Shown piece after piece: positions 8,814 through 15,683 of a DNA stretch of 64,000 nucleotides; the first letter of the stretch is position 1, and each line of letters begins with the position of its first letter. The notes beneath the pieces are model-generated. The model was not told the DNA's origin and did no database searches. It was given only the letters and a program-made list of their open reading frames with translations. The position numbers and the translations under genes are program-made. This DNA is from Streptomyces sp. JH34 (lineage in GTDB: Bacteria; Actinomycetota; Actinomycetes; Streptomycetales; Streptomycetaceae). Location: NCBI RefSeq assembly GCF_029428875.1, contig NZ_JAJSOO010000001.1, forward strand, positions 3,968,001 to 4,032,000. Reading direction: 5' to 3'.

Positions 8814-8834
8814 CCCGCGTGCACGTGCATCTGC
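8814..8834. promoter_or_regulatory. 21-base site upstream of the DUF397 gene, repeated inverted at 9906-9926
   Basis: This stretch contains the perfect palindrome TGCACGTGCA. The whole 21 bases recur in inverted orientation at 9906-9926, in the other intergenic region of the same three-gene locus. It sits about 75 bases upstream of the GTG start of the DUF397 gene. The rest of the 8583-8908 gap is noticeably less GC-rich than the surroundings, which suits a promoter region, but I cannot place -35/-10 boxes with confidence. It is a likely target of the XRE regulator encoded at 10092; that is inference. Confidence 0.55.
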
Positions 8835-8908
8835 TCATGCATTGGCAATTGAACACAGCTATGATCCGAGCTAGTTGACACTTGCACCTTGCAACTCGGG
8901 AGCGTCCT

Positions 8909-9151
8909 GTGCACGACGTGTACAACGGCATGGCGGCCACAGAGCTTCGCGGGGTCGTCTGGCAGAAGAGCAGGCACAGCAACTCACAGGGATCATGTGT
9001 GGAGTTCGCGAAACTGCCCGGCGGAAATGTCGCGATGCGCAACTCGCGCCACCCCGACGGGCCCGCGCTGGTCTACACGCCGGCCGAGATCGAGGCGCTG
9101 CTGCTGGGCGTCAAGGACGGGGAGTTCGACCACCTGGCCGCCGGCGGCTGA
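8909..9151 (+). CDS. DUF397 small protein (WhiJ-locus type)
   Basis: This 80-residue protein has the DUF397 pattern: VWQKSRHSNSQGSCVEFAKL, then VAMRNSRHPDGPALVYTPAE. I chose the GTG at 8909 because GGGAG lies at a good distance upstream. An in-frame TTG at 8882 would add nine residues but has no ribosome site. DUF397 proteins occur in many copies in Streptomyces next to XRE/DUF5753 regulators and anti-sigma-like ATPases, as in the whiJ and abaA loci. They are proposed to work with, or counteract, the XRE protein in developmental control. Confidence 0.88.
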   Translation: MHDVYNGMAATELRGVVWQKSRHSNSQGSCVEFAKLPGGNVAMRNSRHPDGPALVYTPAEIEALLLGVKDGEFDHLAAGG

Positions 9152-9170
9152 CCGGACTGTGCCCCGGTGG

Positions 9171-9200
9171 CCCGGCCGCGCGCCGCGGCGCGCGGCCGGG
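9171..9200. terminator. GC-rich hairpin between convergent genes
   Basis: A perfect inverted repeat with 14-base arms (9171-9184 and 9187-9200) lies 20 bases after the DUF397 stop and 12 bases from the end of the convergent ATPase gene. It has no T-tract, as is common for Streptomyces hairpins. It could end transcripts from both sides. Confidence 0.7.
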
Positions 9201-9211
9201 TGTCCACCGTG

Positions 9212-9772
9212 TCACCGGCCGTCGGGTAGGGCGTCCACCGTGACCGGGTACTCCGCCACGGGGTGGTCCGTCAGCCGGAACAGGGCCCAGACCACCTTGC
9301 CGAGTCCACCGTCGGCCGACTTGTCCCCGGCCGGTACCGGGGAGGGGTGCCAGCCCCAGCAGTCGCTGAACGACTCGACGAGGAACAGGCCGCGGCCGGA
9401 CTCCGCGGAATCGGGCGCCTCGCCGGCGACCGGCCCCCTCTGGCTGGGGTCGCGCACCGCGCACACGAGGCGTGAGGTCCAGCGCATCAGATGCAGGCGC
9501 ACGGAGGTGTCCTGGCGTTCCCTGGCCGCGTCGCCCGGGAGGGCGTGCCGCAGCGCGTTGGTGACGAGCTCGGACACGACGAGGGCCACGTCGTCGAAGT
9601 GGTCGCCCAGATCCCACGAGGTCAGTGTCGTACGGGTGAATCTCCGTGCCCCGCCCACCGCTTCGTACCGGGCCGGCAGCGCGCAGGAGGCCGAACCGGA
9701 GACCGCCGAGGGGTCGATGGGGGGAAGCCCCTGCCGTAACGGCTCGAGCATCGTCGATCCATTCGTCCCCAT
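9212..9772 (-). CDS. Anti-sigma-factor-like ATP-binding protein (HATPase domain)
   Basis: This 186-residue protein has the GHKL ATPase fold of the SpoIIAB/RsbW class. The N box is VALVVSELVTNALRHA and the G1 box is VRDPSQRGP; ESGRGLFLVESFSDCWGW is the Gly-rich ATP lid common in Streptomyces members. The ATG at 9772 is preceded by GGGAG at 8 bases; a later Met at about 9752 is less well placed. Such proteins may bind sigma or anti-anti-sigma factors. The position, between a DUF397 gene and a divergent XRE regulator, is the classic WhiJ-type arrangement. Confidence 0.85.
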   Translation of the reverse strand: MGTNGSTMLEPLRQGLPPIDPSAVSGSASCALPARYEAVGGARRFTRTTLTSWDLGDHFDDVALVVSELVTNALRHALPGDAARERQDTSVRLHLMRWTSRLVCAVRDPSQRGPVAGEAPDSAESGRGLFLVESFSDCWGWHPSPVPAGDKSADGGLGKVVWALFRLTDHPVAEYPVTVDALPDGR

Positions 9773-9905
9773 ACGAGGCACTCCCGGGATTCGCGGCTGT
9801 AGCGGCACTGCTTCTGGCGGGCACTGCGGGGTACAGCGGCACAACACGAACGAGCACGCAGGTGCGCGAGGGCCATGGTTCCGAATGCGCAGGGCAGATG
9901 CAAGG

Positions 9906-9926
9906 GCAGATGCACGTGCACGCGGG
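9906..9926. promoter_or_regulatory. Second, inverted copy of the 21-base site
   Basis: This is identical, on the opposite strand, to 8814-8834, and is centred on TGCACGTGCA. Close by (9895-9905) there is an extra GCAGATGCA half-motif, so the site looks like a small array of TGCATCTGC-type elements. It lies in the 320-base divergent gap between the ATPase gene (start 9772) and the XRE gene (start 10092), where it could govern both. The remaining gap is AT-richer but shows nothing else I can name. Confidence 0.55.
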
Positions 9927-10091
9927 CGCTCTGCCCGATACCGTGCCGGTTCGGACTCATTTCTTCCGCTTCATAGTTTTGAAGCTTTCCCAAAGTCTTC
10001 CCGTCTCTGTAATCGAATGAGTACGGGCTGAAGCGTTTTGGTGGCAGAATCCGCCTCCGGGGTTCGGGGGAGCCCCGGAGTACGGGAAGCG

Positions 10092-10976
10092 ATGGGGAGG
10101 GTCGGTAAGCCGGTGACGGCAGGCGAGTCGAGTGGTTCTGTGGTGCGGCGCATCCTCCTGGGCTCACAGCTCAGGCGGCTGCGTGAATCGCGCGGCATCA
10201 CCCGTGAGGCGGCCGGCTACTCCATCCGCGCCTCCGAATCGAAGATCAGCCGCATGGAGTTGGGACGGGTGAGCTTCAAGGCCAGGGACGTCGAGGACCT
10301 GCTCACGCTGTACGGAGTCACGGACGAGGCGGAGCGGGAGTCACTCCTCGGCCTGGCCCGTGAGGCCAATGTGGCGGGCTGGTGGCACAGCTACGGCGAT
10401 GTGCTGCCCGGCTGGTTCCAGACGTATATCGGTCTGGAGGGAGCGGCATCGCTCATCCGGATCTACGAAGTCCAGTTCGTCCACGGTCTGTTGCAGACCG
10501 AGGCGTACGCCCATGCCGTCGTCACCCGCGGGATGCCCGGTGCGCCGACGGCTGAGATCGAACGCAGGGTCGCGTTGCGGCTGGCGCGGCAGAAGGCGCT
10601 CGTCTCCGAGAACGCGCCCCGTTTCCACGCCGTGCTCGACGAGGCGGCGCTCCGTCGTCCTTACGGCGGCCGCGAAGTGATGCGCGCCCAATTGCGGCAC
10701 CTGATCGACATGTCGGAGCAGCCGAATATCACCCTCCAGGTGATGCCCTTCAGTTTCGGCGGTCACGCCGGTGAGAGCGGGGCATTCACCATGCTGCGTT
10801 TCCCGGAATCCGATCTGTCGGACATCGTCTATCTGGAGCAGCTGACAAGTGCGCTCTATCTGGACAAGGCAGAAGAAGTCGCCCAGTACGAAAAGGCCAT
10901 GGTCCGGCTCCACGAGGACAGTCCGGGGCCCGAGGAGAGCCGGGATCTTCTCCGAGGACTCCTTCAACTGACCTGA
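10092..10976 (+). CDS. XRE-family regulator with DUF5753 (WhiJ-like)
   Basis: This is about 294 residues from the ATG at 10092. A GTG at 10038 in the same frame would add 18 residues, and the choice is not firm. The N-terminal helix-turn-helix is LRRLRESRGITREAAGYSIRASESKISRME. The C-terminal DUF5753 domain begins near GWFQTYIGLEGAASLIRIYE and includes VHGLLQTEAYA, NITLQVMPF and IVYLEQLTSALYLD. DUF5753 is the sensory or partner-binding part in this actinobacterial family. With the neighbouring DUF397 and ATPase genes it forms a WhiJ/AbaA-type set implicated in development and antibiotic control. The downstream dehydrogenase starts 55 bases later. Confidence 0.88.
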   Translation: MGRVGKPVTAGESSGSVVRRILLGSQLRRLRESRGITREAAGYSIRASESKISRMELGRVSFKARDVEDLLTLYGVTDEAERESLLGLAREANVAGWWHSYGDVLPGWFQTYIGLEGAASLIRIYEVQFVHGLLQTEAYAHAVVTRGMPGAPTAEIERRVALRLARQKALVSENAPRFHAVLDEAALRRPYGGREVMRAQLRHLIDMSEQPNITLQVMPFSFGGHAGESGAFTMLRFPESDLSDIVYLEQLTSALYLDKAEEVAQYEKAMVRLHEDSPGPEESRDLLRGLLQLT

Positions 10977-11030
10977 TTCGCCAGTACCATGACGTACCGA
11001 CAGGAGTCTGCGCCTGCAGTAAGGGATTGC

Positions 11031-12488
11031 ATGTCCTTCCCCAGTGAACTGGCCCGCCAGTACATCGACGGCGAGTGGCTGACCGGCAACGGTGCGTGGG
11101 ACATCATTGATTTCAATCCATACAACGGTGAGAAACTCTGCTCGGTCACCGTGGCCACGGCCGCGGAAGTCGACCTCGCCTACCGGGCCGCCGAACGCGC
11201 GCAGCGGAAATGGGCGACGACCGGTTCCTACGAACGGCGGGCCGTTCTGGAGAACGCCGTGCGGATCGTCGGGGAACGCGGCGCGGAAATCGTCGAGCTG
11301 ATCATCGAGGAGCTCGGCGGTACCAGGCAGAGGGCCGAATACGAGGTGCGTGCCGCGCAGGAGTTCCTGCGCGAGGCGGCCGGGCAGGCGATGTGGCGGA
11401 CGGCGGACCTGTTGCCCTCGGCCGCCGACGGCAAGGAGAACCGGGTCTACCGGGTGCCCGTCGGGGTCGTCGGCGTGATCAGCGCCTTCGACCTCCCCTT
11501 CCTGGTCACGATGAAGACCGTCGCCCCCGCGCTCGCGCTCGGCAACGCGGTCGTGGTGAAGCCCCACCAGAACGCGCCGGTCGCCGGCGGGGGGCTGGTC
11601 GCCAGCATCTTCGAGGACGCTGGGCTTCCGGCCGGGCTCCTCAACGTGCTCGTCACCGACAGTGCCGAGATAGGCGACTCCTTCATCGAGCACCCGGTGC
11701 CCAAGGTGATCTCGTTCACCGGTTCCGACCGGGTGGGCCGTCACGTCGGCGCCGTCGCCGCCGGGCTGTTCAAGCGGACCATCCTCGAACTGGGCGGCAA
11801 CAGTGCCCTGGTCGTGCTGGAGGACGCCGACCTCGGCCACGCGGTCCAGGCGGCCGTCTACAGCCGGTTCCTGTTCCAGGGGCAGGTCGGCATGGCCGCC
11901 AACCGCATCCTGGTGGACCGCTCCGTGGAGAAGGAGTTCACCGAGCGGTTCACCGCAGCGGTGTCCGCCCTCCCGTCGGGGGACCCCCGTGACCCGGACA
12001 CCCGTATCGGTCCTGTCGTCAGCGCCTTCCAGGCGGAGGCGCTCACCGCGCTGGTCGACGGTGCGATCGAGGCGGGTGCTACCGCGCTCGTGCGGGGGCG
12101 CACCCGCGGCAACGTCGTCGAGCCGACGGTGCTCACCGGGCTGCCGGAGGGGTCACCGCTGCTGGAGGAGGAGATCTTCGGTCCCGTGGCGCTGCTCGTG
12201 CCCTTCGACGGTGAGGACGAGGCCCTGCGCATCGTCAACGCCGGCCCCCACGGACTGAGCGGCGCGGTGCACACGGCGGACGCCGAGCGGGGCGTGCGGT
12301 TCGCCCGGCGTGTCACCGGCGGGATGTTCCATGTGAACGGTCCGACCGTGCAGGACGGTCCGGAGGTCGCTTCCGGGGGCGAGAAGAGCTCCGGCATGGG
12401 ACGGCTGAACGGAGAGGCCGCGGTGGCGGCCTTCACGACCCGTAAGTGGATCTCGGTGCAGCACGGGCGAACGGTGTTTCCCTTCTGA
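11031..12488 (+). CDS. Aldehyde dehydrogenase family protein with the catalytic Cys replaced by Gly
   Basis: This is 485 residues from the ATG at 11031 (an upstream ATG at 10989 lacks a ribosome site). It has the full ALDH fold. There is the NAD-binding VGVISAFDLPFLV, VISFTGSDRVGRHV, and the general-base region LELGGN with Glu253. The cysteine motif GQxCMAxNR, expected 34 residues later, reads GQVGMAANR, so residue 287 is Gly (GGC rather than TGC). The C-terminal FHVNGPTVQDGP segment also departs from the usual pattern. A thiohemiacetal cannot form, so classical dehydrogenase activity should be lost. The frame is intact and well kept. It follows the XRE regulator in the same direction. Confidence 0.9.
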   Translation: MSFPSELARQYIDGEWLTGNGAWDIIDFNPYNGEKLCSVTVATAAEVDLAYRAAERAQRKWATTGSYERRAVLENAVRIVGERGAEIVELIIEELGGTRQRAEYEVRAAQEFLREAAGQAMWRTADLLPSAADGKENRVYRVPVGVVGVISAFDLPFLVTMKTVAPALALGNAVVVKPHQNAPVAGGGLVASIFEDAGLPAGLLNVLVTDSAEIGDSFIEHPVPKVISFTGSDRVGRHVGAVAAGLFKRTILELGGNSALVVLEDADLGHAVQAAVYSRFLFQGQVGMAANRILVDRSVEKEFTERFTAAVSALPSGDPRDPDTRIGPVVSAFQAEALTALVDGAIEAGATALVRGRTRGNVVEPTVLTGLPEGSPLLEEEIFGPVALLVPFDGEDEALRIVNAGPHGLSGAVHTADAERGVRFARRVTGGMFHVNGPTVQDGPEVASGGEKSSGMGRLNGEAAVAAFTTRKWISVQHGRTVFPF

Positions 12489-12583
12489 CGGGCCGGATCG
12501 AGGCCAGGACCTGACCTGATGGGTCCGTACGTTGACGGTGCAAGAACGCAGGCAGTCGTCACGTCAGGCCGAAGGAAGACATC

Positions 12584-13138
12584 ATGGTCACTCACGTTCC
12601 CGCCGAGGCTCCCGGCAACGAGCGGGGCGCGCTCCTCGCCTTCGTCGAGGCGCAGCGCGGTGCGATCCGGCGCTCCGTCCTCGGGCTCACCGAGGAGCAG
12701 GCCGCGAGCCGCCCCGGAGTGAGCGAGCTCTCGCTCTCCGGGCTGGTCAAGCACGTCGCCGAGGGCGAGCTGAACTGGCTGCGGATGGCCCAGCGGCGTC
12801 CGAACGACAAGGAGCGGAACGCCGACACCTGGGCGGACGGCTTCCGGCTCACGGGCGGCGAGACGATGCCGCAGATGCTGGAGTTCTGGGCCGAGGTCGC
12901 CTCGGAGACGGAGGCGTTCATCCGTCATGACGTCGACAGCATGGACGACACCTTCCCGCTGCCCCCGGCGCCCTGGTTCCCCGAGAACGGGCACTGCTCG
13001 ATGCGCTGGCTGCTGATCCACCTCGTCGAGGAGTTCGGCCGTCACGCGGGCCATGCCGACATCCTCCGCGAGACGCTGGACGGCAGGACGGCCCTCCAGC
13101 TCGTGGCCGAGGAGGCGGGCTACTCTGGTCAAAGTTGA
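12584..13138 (+). CDS. DinB/DUF664 family protein
   Basis: This 184-residue member of the DinB-like four-helix superfamily (DUF664 branch) has the first metal-type His in LSGLVKHVAEGELNW and the later pair in LIHLVEEFGRHAGHADILRE. Many relatives are mycothiol- or bacillithiol-dependent transferases, detoxification enzymes or metal-binding proteins of unknown role. The start at 12584 follows CGAAGGAAG. The end of the gene contains a copy of the PadR-type operator, and padR starts only 18 bases after the stop, so the two are probably one transcript. Confidence 0.85.
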   Translation: MVTHVPAEAPGNERGALLAFVEAQRGAIRRSVLGLTEEQAASRPGVSELSLSGLVKHVAEGELNWLRMAQRRPNDKERNADTWADGFRLTGGETMPQMLEFWAEVASETEAFIRHDVDSMDDTFPLPPAPWFPENGHCSMRWLLIHLVEEFGRHAGHADILRETLDGRTALQLVAEEAGYSGQS

Positions 13139-13140
13139 GT
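13127..13140. promoter_or_regulatory. Degenerate PadR-type operator
   Basis: GGTCAAAGTTGAGT matches the AGTCAAGTTTGACT site at 13843-13856 at most positions and keeps the inverted-repeat form. It overlaps the last codons of the DinB gene, 17 bases ahead of the padR start, which suits autoregulation. Confidence 0.5.
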
Positions 13141-13156
13141 ACAAAGGGTGGGTGGT

Positions 13157-13798
13157 ATGTCGGCGATCCGTCTCCTCGTCCTGGGGGCCGTGCGTCAGCA
13201 TCGCCGCGCGCACGGCTACCAGGTGCGCAACGACCTGGAGTACTGGGGCGCTCACGAGTGGTCCAACGCCAAGCCCGGATCGGTCTACCACGCGCTCAAG
13301 CAGATGGCGAAGCAGGGACTGCTCCTCGCGCATGAGGTCGCCCCGTCCACGGCCGGCGGGCCGCCCCGCACGGAGTACGAGATGACGGACCTCGGTGAAC
13401 AGGAGTTCTTCACCCTGCTCCGGGCGTCGCTGACGTCGTACGACCAGAGCGTGGACGTGCTCTCGGCCGGCATCGGCTTCATCGTCGACCTGGAGCGGGG
13501 CGAGGCGGTGGCGCTCCTGAGGGAGCGCGTCGCGGCCATCGAGGGCTGGCGCGCCTCGGTCACGGAGCACTACACGCCGTCGGAGGGCCCGGAGTCCCTC
13601 GGGCACATCGGCGAGATCATGAACATGTGGGTCCACTCGGCCGACGCGGGTGCCGAGTGGACGCGCGGTCTGATCGCCCGTCTCGAAGCGGGGGCGTACA
13701 CCTTCGCCGGTGAGGGCGACCCCTTCGTCGGGGTGCTCGCCGAGGGTCAGGAGAACCCCTACGCCACCGGTGTGCCCGATCCTGGGGATGCCCGCTAA
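13157..13798 (+). CDS. PadR family transcriptional regulator
   Basis: This is 213 residues from the ATG at 13157 (an in-frame GTG lies at 13148). The N-terminal winged helix is typical of PadR: LLVLGAVRQHRRAHGYQVRNDLE, then KPGSVYHALKQMAKQGLL and a wing segment ending in TEYEMTDLGEQEF. The C-terminal part is the helical dimerisation domain (about residues 110-190). PadR repressors commonly control efflux genes and respond to the exported drug. Here the gene directly precedes a Drr-type ABC exporter, and operator-like repeats flank the gene on both sides. Confidence 0.9.
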   Translation: MSAIRLLVLGAVRQHRRAHGYQVRNDLEYWGAHEWSNAKPGSVYHALKQMAKQGLLLAHEVAPSTAGGPPRTEYEMTDLGEQEFFTLLRASLTSYDQSVDVLSAGIGFIVDLERGEAVALLRERVAAIEGWRASVTEHYTPSEGPESLGHIGEIMNMWVHSADAGAEWTRGLIARLEAGAYTFAGEGDPFVGVLAEGQENPYATGVPDPGDAR

Positions 13799-13856
13799 TC
13801 AAGTTTGACTAAAGAGCTCGGCGGGTTTACCTTCGGCTCGCTAGTCAAGTTTGACT
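13797..13856. promoter_or_regulatory. Two PadR-type operators in front of the exporter genes
   Basis: AATCAAGTTTGACT (13797-13810) and AGTCAAGTTTGACT (13843-13856) share a 14-base run, TCAAGTTTGACTAA, repeated directly with 46-base spacing. The second copy is a perfect inverted repeat, AGTCAA-GT-TTGACT. They fill the gap between padR and the ATPase gene, which starts at 13882. With the degenerate copy at 13127 they mark both transcripts as targets of the PadR protein; this is inference from position and symmetry. Confidence 0.75.
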
Positions 13857-13881
13857 AAGTGCCTGAGAGGCTGGTGAGCAC

Positions 13882-14865
13882 GTGAACGACGCAATCGTCG
13901 TCGAGGGTGTGCACAAGCGGTACGGAGAGAAGCGAGCCCTGGACGGCCTCGGCTTCGCCGTCCGCAGGGGGACGGTGCACGGCGTGCTCGGCCCCAACGG
14001 GGCGGGCAAGACCACAGCCGTCCGGGTGCTGACGACCCTGCTGCGGCACGACGGCGGCCGGGCGGAAGTGGCGGGCTTCGACGTACGGTCCCAGGCCGCC
14101 GAGGTCAGGCGGCGGATCGGACTGCTCGGCCAGCACGCGGCGGTGGACGAGAAGCTCGGCGGCCGGCAGAACCTGGAGATGTTCGGCCGGCTGTACCACC
14201 TGGGGGCCCGCAGGGCGGGCCTGCGGGCCGACGAACTGCTGGAGCGTTTCGGGCTCGTGGACACCGGGCGCAAGGCGGTCGAGCGGTACAGCGGGGGCAT
14301 GCGGCGCCGTCTCGATCTGGCCGCGTCCCTGATCACCGACCCGGAGGTCCTCTTCCTGGACGAACCCACGACCGGCCTCGACCCGCGGGGGCGCGCCGAG
14401 GTGTGGAACGCGGTGCGGTCACTGACGGCGGGCGGCACCACGGTCCTGCTGACCACGCAGTACCTGGAGGAGGCGGACCAGCTGGCCGACCGGATCTCGG
14501 TCGTCGACGGCGGCCGTGTCATCGCCGAGGGCACGGCCGACCGGCTCAAGGAGATGGTCGGCGGCGACCGCGTCGACGTGGTGCTGCGCGACGCGGACCG
14601 GCTCGGCGAGGCGGCCGTACTGCTCGGCGAGGGGGTGACCGTGGACGTGGACCGGCGGCTGCTCGGCGCACCCGCCCCGGACCGCATGCGGGCCCTGACC
14701 CGGACCGTACGGGCACTGGAGGAGGCGGGCATCGAGGCGGAGGACATCGCGGTGCGCCGGCCCACGCTGGACGAGGTGTTCCTGTCCCTCACCGGGTCCG
14801 GCGCGGGCGGATCCACGCGCGACGGCGGGACCCGCGCACCCGCGGGAACGGAGGTGGCGGCATGA
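13882..14865 (+). CDS. Daunorubicin-resistance-type ABC transporter ATP-binding protein (DrrA family)
   Basis: This 327-residue ATPase starts at GTG 13882. The Walker A is GPNGAGKTT, the signature is YSGGMRRR, the Walker B is LFLDEPTTGLD, and the switch His is replaced by Gln in LLTTQYLEEADQL, which is usual in this family. The C-terminal DrrA-type extension has the conserved ending RRPTLDEVFLSLTG. DrrA/DrrB pairs export hydrophobic drugs. The last four bases overlap the permease start (ATGA at 14862). Confidence 0.92.
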   Translation: MNDAIVVEGVHKRYGEKRALDGLGFAVRRGTVHGVLGPNGAGKTTAVRVLTTLLRHDGGRAEVAGFDVRSQAAEVRRRIGLLGQHAAVDEKLGGRQNLEMFGRLYHLGARRAGLRADELLERFGLVDTGRKAVERYSGGMRRRLDLAASLITDPEVLFLDEPTTGLDPRGRAEVWNAVRSLTAGGTTVLLTTQYLEEADQLADRISVVDGGRVIAEGTADRLKEMVGGDRVDVVLRDADRLGEAAVLLGEGVTVDVDRRLLGAPAPDRMRALTRTVRALEEAGIEAEDIAVRRPTLDEVFLSLTGSGAGGSTRDGGTRAPAGTEVAA

Positions 14866-15668
14866 GTACGGCGACGGCGGGACCGGGACGCGTCGGCTGG
14901 GCGCTGACCGACTCCTGGACGATGACCCGGCGCGAACTGGCGCACTGGGCGCGGCAGCCGGTCCAGGTGGTCGTCGGCCTGGTCTTCCCGGTGATGCTGC
15001 TCCTGATGTTCAACTACCTGGTCGGCGGCGGGCGGGGGGTCGACGGGGACAACACCGAGTTCCTGGTGCCCGGCATGCTCGCGCTCACCATGGCCTTCGG
15101 GCTCGAGGGCACGATGCTGGCCGTCACCCAGGACCTGAACAAGGGGGTCGTCGACCGGTTCCGCTCCATGCCGATGGTCTCGGGAGCCGTCCTGGTCGGG
15201 CGTAGCGTCGCCGACATGCTCCAGTCGGTGGCGGCGCTCGCCGTGATGACCGGAGTCGGGTACGCCCTCGGCTGGCGCTGGCACAACGGCACGGCCGCCG
15301 CTCTGGGAGCGCTGGGACTGCTGCTCCTGCTGCGGTTCGCGATGCTGTGGATCGGCATCCAGCTCGCGATGGTGGCGGGCAGGCCGGAGATGGTGCAGGC
15401 CGTGCAGATCCTGGTCTGGCCGGTGGGCTTCCTCTCCAACGTCTTCGCTTCACCCGAGTCGATGCCGGGCCCGCTGGGCGCCGTCGTCGAGTGGAACCCG
15501 ATGTCGGCCACGGCGACGGCGGTACGCGGCCTTTTCGGCAACCCGGGCGGAGCCTCAGGCTCCTGGGCCGCCGAACACGCCGGACTCCTCGCCGTGCTCT
15601 GGCCGGTGGCGCTGATCGCGGTGTTCTTCCCTCTGGCGGTACGGAGGTTCGCGCGGCTCAGCAGGTGA
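14862..15668 (+). CDS. ABC transporter permease (DrrB family)
   Basis: This 268-residue ABC-2 type permease has about six membrane helices. It includes LVFPVMLLLMFNYLVGGG, the conserved DLNKGVVDRFRSMPM loop and the late WNPMSATATAVRGLFGNPG segment, all typical of DrrB. It is translationally coupled to the ATPase by ATGA overlap. Together they make a half-size exporter that would dimerise. With PadR and DinB upstream the unit looks like a drug-responsive efflux module. It converges on gadB with only 15 bases between. Confidence 0.9.
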   Translation: MSTATAGPGRVGWALTDSWTMTRRELAHWARQPVQVVVGLVFPVMLLLMFNYLVGGGRGVDGDNTEFLVPGMLALTMAFGLEGTMLAVTQDLNKGVVDRFRSMPMVSGAVLVGRSVADMLQSVAALAVMTGVGYALGWRWHNGTAAALGALGLLLLLRFAMLWIGIQLAMVAGRPEMVQAVQILVWPVGFLSNVFASPESMPGPLGAVVEWNPMSATATAVRGLFGNPGGASGSWAAEHAGLLAVLWPVALIAVFFPLAVRRFARLSR

Positions 15669-15683
15669 CACCGCCCCCGGGGT

